Of a stretch of DNA of 64,000 nucleotides, positions 1 to 10,677 are shown one piece after another; the stretch's first letter is position 1; each line of letters begins with the position of its first letter. Source of the DNA: Benincasa hispida. Lineage: Eukaryota > Streptophyta > Magnoliopsida > Cucurbitales > Cucurbitaceae. The notes beneath the pieces were generated by a model that saw only the letters and a program-made list of their open reading frames with translations, had not been told where the DNA came from and made no database searches. Location: positions 49,858,290 through 49,922,289 of the forward strand of contig NC_052355.1 of assembly GCF_009727055.1 (NCBI RefSeq), in the 5' to 3' direction. A program made the position numbers and the translations under genes.

Positions 1-1370
1 CTCAAGAATTTAAACCTAGAATTAAGATTTTCCAAGAAATACAATTACCTAGCCATCGAGTTGAGAGATCTTGAAAGAAATCCTTGAAGATATGATGAAA
101 TCCATGAAGCAATTCACTAGGGAATTGTCAATTTTATAAGAAATTCCCTCAAGATAAGAATAAATTGATCAGATTCTCTCTAATTTTGATCTAAGCTCTC
201 TCTATCAACCAAAAAAAAAAACAAAACAAAAAAAGAATTTTCTCGTTCTCTCCCCTACTGAAAATGAAAGAACAATATTTATATCTGCAGGTGTAACGTC
301 ACGATGCTAAAGCCAACGTTGCAACGCTAAATCGTAAAAAATCCAAGAAGCGTTGGGTAAGGGTCTTGATGGTGAGTCGACGATGGGTTGCGCAAGATGC
401 ACACGCGGACAATTTTGTCAATCTCTGGTGCGTTGCGACTCTGGATGAAGCATTGCAACGCTGCCCTATTTTGCAGCAAATAGGTGCATTTTTTCCTTCA
501 ACGTTGAGCTAGTGTTAGACTTAGTTGTGTGAGGAGCGTTGCGACATTCCGAGTATTGCCAAGTTGTTGCATTGATATTTTGAGGGAAAATGTGGCAACT
601 TGCCTTGGTTCTTCTTCTAGAGTGATTCTTTGGTGTTGTTTGGCTCGAATTAACTCCAAATTCTTCGAAATAACTCCATTTGTGTCAGAATTGGAATTTA
701 CCTATCAAAATAGACATTTTTAGCAAAGAATTGAAACAAAATTGAGGGAATTAATATACAAAACATAACACTTTACAAGACCTATCAAAGTTCTTGCATG
801 TTTAATCTAATTTAGAATCATCCAATTAATCGATCTTTAAGAATAGGCTTTCCAACTTAAAAAATGTCACAACGAAAGAACCCTAGAATCTAATGAAAAT
901 TAGGACAAAAACATGACAATTGCTATCAAGGAAGTGTTTTTTACTAGTTTAGGGTAATTGAAATTCAATTTCTTGATTAACTATTTGAGCTATTGGGCAT
1001 TACTTGATAGGTTGTGGGATTGTATAAAATTTAAATTCATAGGAATTTTGAATTCGATGATTGAACTATACCTATCGACGAAATTTTCCAAGATTCTTTT
1101 AATAGAATTTACAAGTATATTTTGTGCTCAATTTTTGTGTGTATCTAAAACGATAAAGATTTTCAAATTACTTTCTTTTGATTTCTTTCACAAACCAAAA
1201 ACTCCCCTTTTCTAAGAATTCGTTGTTTGATTTGATTGTTCAATTGGTTCCTTGTGGATCGACTTGTGCTTTCCACTTTTAATATCTTTTTAAGTACTAG
1301 TTGAGGAATGGAGCATTACAAATTTATTTGTTTAGGCCAAGGGTTTATTGACGATGTAAATACCGACTTA
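1..1370. repeat. Unassigned AT-rich repeat, possibly part of a gypsy-type LTR
   Basis: I see no long open frame. Around 300-560 the motif GTTGCAACGC and close variants recur, and about 1240-1260 reads TTCCTTGTGGATCGAC, which resembles the sequence near the 3' end of gypsy LTRs. An A-rich tract lies at about 211-235. No primer site, terminal TG/CA pair or target duplication was found, so the LTR assignment is a guess. Confidence 0.3.
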
Positions 1371-1407
1371 ACAACCATCCCCATCCCCTTCAACTACCTT
1401 CCTCCCC

Positions 1408-2016
1408 TCACCTATTTCTCATACACTCCCTCACCCAATTTATTCCCCCCTTGAGCACCCCCCGAATCAAAATGTTCAAGAGTTTCCTCTCCCCCTCCAC
1501 GCTCTCTTCCTCTTCCAAGCTTTCCACCTCTACTCTCACCTTTATCAACCCTCCCCAGCCACACTTCTCCCTCTTGTTGGTTGTAGATTTCTCCCCCATA
1601 AAACCATCATCTCCAGCTCCTTTCCTCATAGCAAGAACTTTTAGCCATTCACCATAAGGACAACCTCCTGATTAACTAACCCAAGATTCATTTATCTCAC
1701 ATTCATGCTTTGTATGCCCAATAATTCCGCAAATATAGCAAAAATCAGATAACTTTTCATATTTGATGTTACACCATACATCTTTTTTGTCATTTACCCT
1801 CATCTTGGGACCTCTTTGTAATGGTTGTGTGATATCCATTCTGATCTTGATGTGCATACAAGGCCCTATCCACTGAGAGTTGTATTGTCTATCCACCTCG
1901 ATCAACTCTCCAATTGAGTTACCGATTGACAATGAGCCTATTACCAAATGTCCACGGGACATTGTTGATGATACTTAGTTTGTCTTGCGTTGAATGAAAT
2001 AAAAGTACAAAGAGGT
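1408..2016 (-). pseudogene. LINE-type ORF1 fragment (DUF4283-like end plus CCHC zinc knuckle)
   Basis: Read on the minus strand, 1962-1672 encodes a stretch ending in FCYICGIIGHTKHEC, a Cys-X2-Cys-X4-His-X4-Cys knuckle. It is preceded by the IGNSIGEL.EVD and GPCMHIKIRMDI segments typical of the DUF4283/zf-CCHC_4 proteins encoded by plant non-LTR retrotransposons. A stop follows the knuckle, but PYGEWLKV, the usual next segment, continues in another frame at about 1650-1625, then a Lys/Glu/Gly-rich tail to 1408. Upstream the frame has a stop at about 1975 and is cut at 2016 by Copia-1. The family role is nucleic-acid binding during target-primed reverse transcription. No endonuclease or RT is present, so this is a broken 5' piece. 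Confidence 0.7.
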
Positions 2017-2222
2017 TATTAGAGTTTGTTAATTTATTGTACTCTAACTATTAGAGTTTGTTAATTTGTTGTACTCTAACTATTTTGACTAGAGTTAGTT
2101 TTAACTCTAACCACTCTAACTAGAGTTAGTTTTATTTCTTTTTTATTTTATATATATACCCACCTGTACACTTCAATAAAATGACGAGGGAATTATTTTT
2201 CATCAAAAGACTCAAGACTTCA
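2017..2222 (+). repeat. Copia-1 left LTR
   Basis: It starts TATTAGAGTTTG, where the canonical TG is TA, and ends CTTCA. It contains short internal repeats of GTTAATTTATTGTACTCTAAC and of TAGAGTTAGTTTTA, a TATATATA stretch (about 2150) and AATAAAA (2177-2183), as expected for U3 promoter and polyadenylation signals. The right LTR shows scattered substitutions and small indels relative to it. Confidence 0.9.
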
Positions 2223-2225
2223 AGA

Positions 2226-2237
2226 TGGTATCAGAGC
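2226..2237 (+). other. Copia-1 primer binding site (initiator Met-tRNA)
   Basis: TGGTATCAGAGC lies three bases after the left LTR. It is the standard complement of the initiator methionine tRNA 3' end used by plant copia elements to prime minus-strand DNA. Confidence 0.92.
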
Positions 2238-2479
2238 TGAAACGCAAGTTCTTCTCTTAAGTTTTTTCCGTATCCCCCATTCGATTCTTCCCCCACCTCC
2301 TTCAATGGTGAACTTCCTGCTTTCCATTTTCCTTCTTCCTTGGAACTCTTTGCCATGGCCGGTGAAGACCCGATCCCCTCTCCACGAAACCCTAACGTTC
2401 CCACCACTTCTTCTACCTTCCACTCCTCATCAATGCCGCTTAATCCTACCTTTCTTTAACAATACACCAACCCCTATTT

Positions 2480-3780
2480 TTTTCATCATTTCGACAGTAC
2501 CAATCTGATTCTTGTATCCAATTTGCTCACTGAAACAAATTATACATCTTGGAGTCAAACAATGTTCATCGGTCTTACTGTGAATAAATATTGGGATTTG
2601 TTGATGGATTTATTCCACGTCCAACAGGTGATTTGCTCAGTTTTTGGATTATCTGCAATGGTGTAGTCACTGCTTGGATCCTTAATTCATTATCCAAGGA
2701 GATTTATGCAAGCATGAACTTCGTTGATTCTGCTCACAAAATATGGTTGACCTTCAAGAACGATATCAACGCAAGAATTGTCCAAGAGTCTTCCAACTTC
2801 AACGTGAGTTATCAAATCTTTCTCAAGATCAAACTTCTGTAACTGCTTATTATGCAAAATTGAAAGCTCTTTGAAATGAATTAGCTTCTTACCAGCCAAT
2901 GTGTTCTTGTGGTCGTTGTACCTGTGGTGGTGTCAAAAATCTTGTTCAATACTTTCAAACTGAAAACGTAATGACCTTTCTCATGGGGCTCAATGATTCT
3001 TTTAGTCAAATTCGAGCCCAGTTGCTACTAATGGAACCTGAACCAACCATCAATTGAGCATTTTCCTTGATTGTTCAAGAGGCAAAACAACATACAATCC
3101 CATCCTCTGCCACGACACCTTCCATTTCTTCCACTACTGCCCTCATGGTCAAGAACTTTTCAACAACCAATGGCACTACCACTAATTCATCCAATCGATC
3201 AAATGCATCCAAGAAGAAAGATAAACCTGTTTGTTCTCACTACAACATTTATGGCCACACTGTCGACCGTTGCTATAAGCTTCATGGCTATCCACCCGGC
3301 CATCGACTTCATCAGAAAAATCCTTCATCTGAGAAGGCAACCCCATCTAATTCACTTTCTTCTCTGACTTCTGAACAGTGCCAGGGGTTATTGTCATTAT
3401 TACAATCTCATTTAGCCAAGACCAAGACTGAAAATGAATCAACTGCTACTACCTCACATGTTGTAGGTATCTATCCCAACTCCCATGATTCTCTTATTAC
3501 ATCTGGTGCTTGGTTTTTAGACTCTGGAGCAATAACTCACATAGATTATCAAGAGGATGCTTTTATATCTCTTATGTCTATTGCAAATACTTCAGTTTCT
3601 TTGCTAAATTCGTCTAAGATTGTTGTTCGATATATGGGAAATGTGAAGTTATCTTATAACTTTATCCTTCAAGATGTTCTTTTCATACCTGATTTCTCCT
3701 ACAACTTGATTTCTATCAGTACTCTCACTAAACAATTACCTATTGCTGTCAAATTTATTGAATCTTCTTATGTGATCTAG
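2480..3780 (+). pseudogene. Copia-1 gag and protease (degenerate)
   Basis: Gag begins at about 2500 in one frame (NLLTETNYTSWSQTM), shifts at about 2590 to the frame reading GFVDGFIPRPTGDL, and continues after further shifts with TAYYAKLKAL and a CSCGRCTCGG cluster near 2900. The last open frame, 3067-3780, has a zinc knuckle at residues 56-69 in which the second Cys is Tyr (CSHYNIYGHTVDRC), so the zinc site is damaged. It also has the aspartic protease active site LDSGA at residues 151-155. Gag packages the RNA and the protease cleaves the polyprotein. At least two frameshifts and two internal stops are present. Confidence 0.85.
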
Positions 3781-4720
3781 GAAAATTTATATTTGAGGAT
3801 GATTGATAGGGCTATCCTGTGGCAAGGTCTTTACCTATTTCATGTTAAACAACAAGATAAATAGGTTCCTACAGATGCTGTTTTCTGTAATACATTTCAT
3901 TGTTTAACTTCTATTTGGCATGATAGACGTGGACATTCTTCTCACAAACACTTGATTGCTTTAAAGAACTTAATATTTGTTGATTCTTTCAGACTTTCAA
4001 CACATGAACCTTGTTTGATTTGTCCTTTAGCAAAGCAAAAACAGTTGAGTTTCCATTGTAATTGACATTTAGCAAATAAAATGTTTGAATTGATCTATTG
4101 TGACACCTGGGGCCCTTACCCTACTTCCACACATGCTGGTTGTCGTTATTATTTTTTTTTTTTACTATTGTTGATGACTTTTCAAGATATACATGGGTTT
4201 TCTTAATGAAGAACAAGTCTGATATCTTGAAAATTATTCTACAATTTTTTTGCTTTAGTTGAAACTCAGTATGAAACCAAGGTAAAATGCTTTCGATCAG
4301 ATAATGCTCCCGAGCTATCCTTTCAAGATTTCTTTTCATCCAAAAGTGTTGTTTATCAATTTTCATGTGTAGAACACCCTAAACAAAACTTAGTGGTTGA
4401 AAGGAAACATCAACACCTATTAAATGTGGCAGATGTTTCAATCTCGAGTTCCCATTCAGTTTTGGGGTGAATGCTTATTGATAACTGCATTTTTTTTATT
4501 AACATAACTCCTTCCTCTGTGTTTAGACTGGAATACCTCTTATTTTTGTCTTCACCAATCATATGCTGATTATTCAATGCTTTGAGTGTTTAGTTGTCTT
4601 TGTTTTGCTGCTCTCTGCCTTCCCACAGATCTAAATTTCATCCATGAGCTATTCCATCGGTTTTCATGGGATATCCTCCTGGAATGAAATGATGCAAGTT
4701 GTATGATATTAAAAAACAGA
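3781..4720 (+). pseudogene. Copia-1 integrase (degenerate)
   Basis: After a stop at 3778-3780 the reading continues with WHDRRGHSSHKHL and CLICPLAKQKQ (about 3916-4040), the His/Cys zinc-binding GAG-pre-integrase segment. The core follows, with YCDTWGPYP at 4096 carrying the first catalytic Asp, then DDFSRYTWVFL near 4175. Frames change several times after 4250, and the third catalytic residue cannot be placed confidently. The function would be joining the cDNA ends to target DNA. It is not functional here. Confidence 0.8.

Positions 4721-4722
<2 letters not shown>

Positions 4723-4756
<34 letters not shown>
4723..4756. repeat. T34 homopolymer inside the integrase/RT linker
   Basis: An uninterrupted run of 34 T lies immediately upstream of the resumed polyprotein (VLRDVVFHE). 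It could be a slippage expansion or an antisense poly(A) tail relic. Its length is also likely to be unreliable in sequencing. Confidence 0.85.
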
Positions 4757-4757
<1 letters not shown>

Positions 4758-6270
4758 TCTTAAGAGATGTGGTTTTCCATGAAACTATATACCCTTTTCA
4801 CAAAATCACACATCAAGACCATGTTGTTGATTTATTTTCCGACCTTGTCATGCCTACATCATTTGACTATTCTGCCGGTTATACAGCCCATACTCCAGCA
4901 ACTAATGAACATAACCACACAGCTGATACATGCCCTAGCCACTTCCCTAATTCTGACATGGATGTGCTTCATTCATTTCCTGTTCAGACTGACAACTCTC
5001 CCTCAAACCATAGCCTTTCTCTTACACAGGTCCCAACTACTCTAGCCCCAATCTCACCTCCTAAACAAAACCAAATTTCACCAGATATGCCCTCACAAGT
5101 TCTCAACAGCCAGCCAGTCATTCTTAGACGTTCTACTCGAGCCATTAACCCTCCTTCATACCTAAAAGACTACCATTGCAGTCTCCTACAGGCTCAACCA
5201 CTTACCTCTTTAACAACAAAATTTCCTATACATAAATACCTTGTGTATGAGAAGCTGTCTTCTGATTACAAGCACTTTGCTTTATCAGTCTCCTCTGTTT
5301 TTGAACCTAATTTCTACCACCAAGCTTCTCCTCATGAACATTGGCACAAGGCAATGATTGAAGAACCCATAACCATGGAAACAAACAACACTTGGTTTGT
5401 TGTCCCTCTTCTAGTTAACAAACATTTCATGAGTTGTAAATGGGTTTACAAAGTCAAGTTTAAAGCAGATGGAACCGTTGAAAGATACAAGGCTCACCTA
5501 GTTACAAAAGGGTATACCCAACAATAGGGGCTTGATTATATTGAAACCTTTTCCCCGGTAACAAAACTTGTGACTGTCAAAGTTTTACTAACCGTAGTTG
5601 CCTCTCTCAACTGGCCATTAGTCCAACTCGATGTGAACAATGCATCCTTACATGGTGATCTCCTTGAAGAGGTGTATATGGATCTTCCTTTGGGCTACAA
5701 GCATAATCTTGTTACATCTAAGAGGGAGAAACTTGTATGCAAGCTTCAGAAATCAATCTACGGGTTGAAACAAGCCCCACGTCAATGGTTTGATAAGTTT
5801 TCTCATGCTATTTTACAACTTGGCTTCAAACAATCCAAGAATGATTATTCTCTTTTTGTTCGTGGCAGTGGCACTTCTGTCATTGCACTTTTGGTTTATG
5901 TAGATGATATTATCATCAAAGGTGCGTTTATTGATGAGATCACTTGTTTGAAATAATTGTTGAATGCCAAGTTCAGGTTAAAGGATTTGGGTTCCCTACG
6001 CTATTTCCTTGGGTTAGAGATTGCTCATTCAGCAAAAGGCATATTCTTGTCCTAAAGGAACTATACACTGCATTTATTAGAAGATTCGGGTTTTTTGGCA
6101 GCCAAGCCATCTTCTGTCACTATGGATCCTATGTAAAGTTGTGCATTGATGAAAATACACTGCTGGAAGATCCAAGTTTGTATCGTAGACTGATTGGGAA
6201 GCTCCTCTACTTGACCATATCTCTACCTGACATCATGTTTGCTGTCCACAAACTTAGCCAATTTGTTGCT
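4757..6270 (+). pseudogene. Copia-1 reverse transcriptase
   Basis: The frame 4757-5527 begins with the usual post-integrase segment (RDVVFHE) and a Pro/Ser-rich linker. It enters the RT fold at WVYKVKFKADGTVERYKA and stops at 5525 (YTQQ then TAG). The same frame resumes and carries PRQWFDKF and the catalytic YVDD at 5897-5908. A stop at about 5954 and a shift move the rest (FRLKDLGSLRYFLGLE, then PDIMFAVHKLSQFV) into another frame, to a stop at 6280. The role would be RNA-templated cDNA synthesis. It is recognisable over its full length but broken by at least two stops and one shift. Confidence 0.9.
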
Positions 6271-6309
6271 AAGCCAAGATAATCTCATCTACATGCTATC
6301 CACACTCTT

Positions 6310-6840
6310 TTGAGATATCTCAAGTCGTCTCCTGGTCAAGGCATATTTTTACAAGCTTCTTCTTCATTTCAGTTGAAGGCTTTCTCTGATGCTGATTGGG
6401 CCTTGTGTCCTGATTCACGAAAATCTACTACAGGCTTTTGCGTTTTTCTTGGAGATTCCCTTGTCTCTTGGAAAGCCAAGAAACAAAGCACTGTTTCCCG
6501 ATCTTTTACTAAGGAGAAATACCGTGCATTGGCTACCACAACTGGTGAGCTACTTTGGCTACATCATCTGCTATCCAACTTACAAATAGCTTCAAATCTG
6601 CCAACTCTGATATTTTGTAACAATGATGCTGCTATTTATATAGCAAAAAATCTAATGTTTCATGAACGTACGAAACACATTGAACTAGGTTGTCATTTTG
6701 TTCGTGATCATGTTGCCAGAGGAACCGTGAAGCTCATGCTAATTTGGTCTTCTTCCCAACTAGCAGATCTCTTTACAAAATCTCTTCCTCCTTTCGTCTT
6801 TCTTCCTCTACTGTCCAAGATGAGTGTCATTAACTTTTTC
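6310..6840 (+). pseudogene. Copia-1 RNase H
   Basis: An open frame reads FSDADWALCPDSRKSTTGFCV (first catalytic Asp region), then SWKAKKQSTVSRSFTKEKYRAL and the C-terminal QLADLFTKSLP signature that closes copia polyproteins. In most family members the middle motif is STEAEY. Here it is FTKEKY, so the expected catalytic Glu appears lost even though the frame is open. The role would be degradation of the RNA strand during reverse transcription. Confidence 0.87.
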
Positions 6841-6852
6841 ACTCTATCTTGT

Positions 6853-6859
6853 AGGGGAG
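6853..6859 (+). other. Copia-1 polypurine tract
   Basis: AGGGGAG directly precedes the right LTR, the normal position for the plus-strand primer. Confidence 0.75.
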
Positions 6860-7062
6860 TATTAGAGTTTGTTAATTTATTGTACTCTAACTATTAGAGT
6901 GTTAATTTGTTGTACTCTAAGTATTTTGACTAGAGTTAGTTTTAACTCTAACTACTCTAACTAGTTAGTTTTATTTCTTTTGTATCTTATATATATACCC
7001 TCCTGTACCCTTCAATAAAATGACAGGAAATTATTTTTTATCAAAAGAGACTCGGGGCTTCA
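6860..7062 (+). repeat. Copia-1 right LTR
   Basis: Same order of short repeats, TATATATA and AATAAAA as the left LTR. It ends CTTCA. Small indels relative to the left copy indicate that the insertion is not recent. Confidence 0.9.
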
Positions 7063-7913
7063 ATAGAGGTTTTAGTCCCCCACGTCAATTCGGGTATTTT
7101 GATGCACTTGCCACACTGGTTTTAGGACCGAGCGGAACGCCCATGTTTTGGTCCGTTTGGTTGTCAATAGTTCTGTCGCAACACACTTGTCCAAATTTTT
7201 AAATTTTGCAATATTGGGATCAAATGGATTTAGTGTATTGCCGTCAAAGTTGAAAAAATATTTCTCTAAATAATTTGAATATATATATACATATTACAAA
7301 CTTCTAAAATTTGCAATATTTTCTTAGGAAAAGAAAGTAGGAAAATCATATATAAACATATTAAAAAGTAATTAAAATTTTTAAATATTATTTTTATTTT
7401 TCATCATTTTTTTTTGTTTTAATTTCTATAATTCAATACGTCCATCTTTGTTTACAAAAAGACATCCATTTTTGTTCCTTTTTATTCGTTTATTTCTGCC
7501 ATATCTAAAAGGGTATTTATTCTTCTAATAAAATATATAAAAAGTTTCAATTATTGCAAATTTTGTAATATAGTTTTGCATATTGTACTAACTAATATAT
7601 TTGTGTAAGATTAAAAAAAATATCACCGTAATAATAAATTAATTGAGTTTTTTTTATATAGTTGAATTTATAAACAGTAAAAATTTAAAATAACATCGAA
7701 TATTCCTGACCTAATCCTATTGTACTAAAAAAATAATAATAACACCGTTCAACTAATTTCAAAAGTTAAAATCGTCTCCCCTACCAACCTTTTTGTTTGA
7801 ACCAAAAAAATTTATTGAAATTAGGGCCAAATGAAATTATATCCAAAACATGAAAGTCAATTTTTTTTTCCTTAACTAGTTCAAAAGGTGTCAATTTTTT
7901 TAATTGAATGACC
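7063..7913. other. AT-rich spacer, no gene seen
   Basis: The first ~130 bases resume the DNA that Copia-1 interrupted. The rest is homopolymeric A/T with many stops in all frames. I see no coding or RNA gene signal. Confidence 0.6.
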
Positions 7914-8027
7914 TAATACATAAATTAAGGCTTAAATATCTCAACATCATCCCTCAAACTCAAGGTGGTAGAGTCAACTTGAGTTTGAGAGAGAATGTTA
8001 GATATTTAGACCTTAATTTATGTATTA
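7914..8027. repeat. Near-perfect hairpin (51/50-nt arms, 13-nt loop)
   Basis: The left arm 7914-7964 (TAATACATAAATTAAGG ... CTCAAACTCAAG) is the imperfect reverse complement of 7978-8027 (CTTGAGTTTGAG ... CCTTAATTTATGTATTA). A third partial copy of the inner segment (AGGCCTAAATATCTCAAC) follows at about 8038-8056. It is compatible with a tiny foldback transposon or a small-RNA-producing hairpin. Confidence 0.85.
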
Positions 8028-8157
8028 TGCATATATTTAGGCCTAAATATCTCAACAACCTAAAAGAATGTTGGATGGTTAATGAGCGATTACGTTAAGA
8101 AAAAAGAAGAGTTGGATGGAACTTAAAAAATAAGTTCTATAAGGCAAGACTTCACAT

Positions 8158-8444
8158 CCGTTTGGATTAATTTAAGAAAAAAGTGTTTTTCAAAACACTC
8201 ATTTTTATTTAAACATTTTTGAACAAAACTGTTAAAATACATTTCAAAAGTTATTTTGAGGACGTGTTTCAAATGCATTCAAATGTTTAATTTAAAAAAT
8301 AAGTCATTCTAGAAAAAATTGAAGTGTTTATAATCACTCAAAACAAGTTTTGGAGTGTATTTTTAACAATTTTTTTGTCAAAAATGTTTAAATAAAAATG
8401 AGATTTTTTTAAAAAACACATTTTTGTTAAATCAATCCAAACGG
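8158..8444. mobile_element. Foldback MITE with long terminal inverted repeats
   Basis: Starts CCGTTTGGATTAATTTAA and ends TTAAATCAATCCAAACGG. The arms remain complementary for most of their length (for example TCATTTTTATTTAAACATTTTTG on the left against CAAAAATGTTTAAATAAAAATGA on the right). About 287 bp, no coding capacity. I could not define a target duplication, so the superfamily is unassigned. Confidence 0.8.
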
Positions 8445-8561
8445 GTCTGAGCCTTTGCTAAACTCTTCAAATTTTTTTTAAATGACTTATTTTTTAATAT
8501 GACTTGACAATCATTATAAGGCAAATAACTATTTTTTATAAAATATTAGAGCCCTAAATTG

Positions 8562-9147
8562 TAGGGGTGTACATGAGTTGGGTTGAATTGGGTTGGGTTG
8601 AGAGTGTTTTTTGGACTAACCCGAAAATTCGGGTTGGTAGGATTGGTAACCCAAAGAATCCAAATAAACTCTCCAACCCAACCCAACCCTTAAAATTTGG
8701 GTTGGGTTGTCGAGTTATAATTTGTTTTTTCTTTTTAATTAAAAATATGTAAATTTATATACAACACATGACTAATAACTAAAATCTCATAAAATTCAAA
8801 TGCTAAATATCAATTATATCTAAGATATTTATTGAAAACTTCAAATAAAGACAAATATCATAACAATTTTTAAAATAAAAATATTTAAAATTCACAAATT
8901 AATCAATATAAAGTAATCAAATTTTAAACAAAGATAAATATATATTGTATATTTTATTTATATATATAAAATTCGGTTTGGGTTAGGTCAACCCAAATTT
9001 TTTTAGTCAACCCATGACTTAACCCAACAAAAATAGAAAATATTTAACCCAACCCAACCCAAAAACAAAACTAATCCAACCCAATCCTTATATTTTGGGT
9101 TAAGTAGTTTGAATTGTTTGGGTTGTCGGGTTATTTGAACACCTCTA
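8562..9147. mobile_element. hAT-type MITE with 8-bp target duplication
   Basis: Terminal inverted repeats TAGGGGTGTACA and (complement) TAGAGGTGTTCA bound 586 bp. The flanks are CTAAATTG (8554-8561) and CTAAATGG (9148-9155), an 8-bp target duplication with one mismatch, diagnostic of hAT-class insertions. Both subterminal zones carry many GGGTTG/CAACCC repeats, possible transposase-binding sites. The centre is AT-rich and non-coding, so it depends on a transposase elsewhere. Confidence 0.85.
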
Positions 9148-9467
9148 CTAAATGGTTTTAGATTAGTCCACTTGCCTTATTTAGTTTATTACGATGTTTG
9201 AGTGAAATAAACATTCAAATATCTAATAGTAAATGCACAACTTTTGTTGCTTCTTTTTCCTCGCTAGCAAGGTAGCAAATATGGATTGTTGATCTATGAA
9301 GTATTAGATATTCATGTCACCCTTAAATTGTTGTTCAAAATTTAAGACCAACAATCTTGAGGAGATTTTATTTGAATATTGTAGTTTTGAAAACTTTTTA
9401 GGAAAATATAGTTGTTTTAAAGCTAATTAGAGATTTGTGGTTGCTTTGTGTGTTTGAGGCATTTGTC
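9148..9467. other. Spacer, nothing recognised
   Basis: AT-rich with no open frame over about 40 codons and no repeat that I could match elsewhere in the window. Confidence 0.5.
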
Positions 9468-9800
9468 GAGGGTTGAGAAGTCGATGATGGGGGTTTATCG
9501 AGTGTTGAGAACTCGATGACGCATTAAGAGACTGCATATGTCGAGTGTTGAACATTCAATCGACATAAGTCGAAAGTTCAACCCTCGACAAGCTCCATCG
9601 CCATTGCCAAGCGTTGCTTTCTCTACATATGTCGAGTGTTGAACATTCGACCTACATAAGTCAAAAGTTTAACCCTCAAAAGCTACATCTCGTCCCATCG
9701 CCGCTGCTAACCGAATCTGGGCAGCTTTAAACAGCCATGCTGCCGTGCCCAACCACCCTTTTAATTTGGAACCTGTGGGTCGAGTGTTCAACACTCGATC
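9468..9800. repeat. Cluster of GTCGAGTGTTGAAC inverted motifs
   Basis: GTCGAGTGTTGAAC and its inverse GTTCAACCCTCGAC occur as head-to-head pairs at about 9539-9592 and again, degenerate, at about 9631-9682. Single copies lie at about 9469, 9495 and 9780. The cluster lies upstream of the MULE transposase and may be subterminal repeats of that element, but no terminal inverted repeat partner was found. Confidence 0.6.
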
Positions 9801-10677
9801 TATGTGTTTTTAAACACATACCCTCCCATTCTCAGATTCATGTCTTTTGCCTTCTTCCTTCTTCCTTTCGAAATCGTTGCCTTATTCCCATTTTCATTTC
9901 TTTCCCATTTACATTTCTCTGCCTTTAATTTCCATTTCGAAATCCCTCTCCTCCATTTTTACCTCGCTGCTTCCTATTTCCATTTATCTTCTTCTATTTC
10001 GTTTGATACAAATTGTTCCCACACTGCCCTCCTTGATCACAAACTATATTGGTTCGTTACTCTACTAAATTTTTATTTTTTAAGAATAATTATAAATTTT
10101 ATTTTTGTTCTTATATTATTATTTTTTATAGATTGTAATATTTTTTAAAATTTTTTGTAATTGTTGTCGGATAACAAATAAAAGGAAAAAAGGATGAACG
10201 TTGTTACTTTGAAGGAAAAAATTACCATAGAATTTGTGAGTTGAACTTTAACATTTATTTATTAGTAGTTTTTTTTGTTTCAATATTTTTATACTAAATT
10301 ATATCACTTTTATTCCTTATATTTGATGTCTACCATGATAATGTTAATTTTTTAATATTATTTTTCAATTGAAGATCAAGAAGTAAGTTTATTTATTTGT
10401 CATTTTTTTTAATGATATTCTATATTTTAGTATTGTTTTTTAGTTAACAAGTTTAGTATAGTTTAAAAAGTTTAGTTTATTGTTATGTTTAAAAAGTTGA
10501 TATTTATAATTTAATACAAAATTATTGTGATTTTTTAAATAAGTTTCTTATGATATTTGATTTCTCTAGTATTAACTTTGATGTTTATAGTGTTAAAAAG
10601 TTTAGTTTACTGTTATGTTTAAAAAGTTGATGTTTATAGTTTAAAAGCTTTAGTATTTTTAGTTTAATACAAAATGT
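9801..10677. other. Upstream region of the MULE transposase, AT-rich
   Basis: 9840-10020 is pyrimidine-rich, as in a plant 5' leader. The open frame there encodes only a Phe/Leu/Ser-rich low-complexity product and I do not call it a gene. 10461-10509 is repeated at 10591-10638, exactly 130 bases apart (TTTAGTTTA.TGTTATGTTTAAAAAGTTGAT core, one or two changes). Confidence 0.5.

Larger units (their letters stand above)
2017..7062 (+). mobile_element. Copia-1: complete but inactivated Ty1/copia retrotransposon
   Basis: Two near-identical terminal repeats of about 205 bp (2017-2222 and 6860-7062) bound a 4.6-kb interior. It contains, in order, a Met-tRNA primer site, gag, protease, integrase, reverse transcriptase, RNase H and a purine-rich tract. 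Integrase before RT defines copia. AGAGGT lies directly before the left LTR (2011-2016) and recurs at 7065-7070, two bases after the right LTR, consistent with a target duplication. The element sits in a LINE-type ORF1 fragment. Stops and frameshifts lie in gag, integrase and RT, so it cannot be autonomous. Confidence 0.93.

Noticed and set aside
8566..9130. GGGTTG/CAACCC repeats as an interstitial telomere
   Set aside because: The plant telomere unit is TTTAGGG; the repeats here are GGGTTG variants in two opposed arrays within hAT ends.
9804..10148. 114-codon open frame
   Set aside because: Phe/Leu/Ile-rich translation of a pyrimidine-rich, AT-rich leader; no domain and no ATG context, with overlapping frames equally open.
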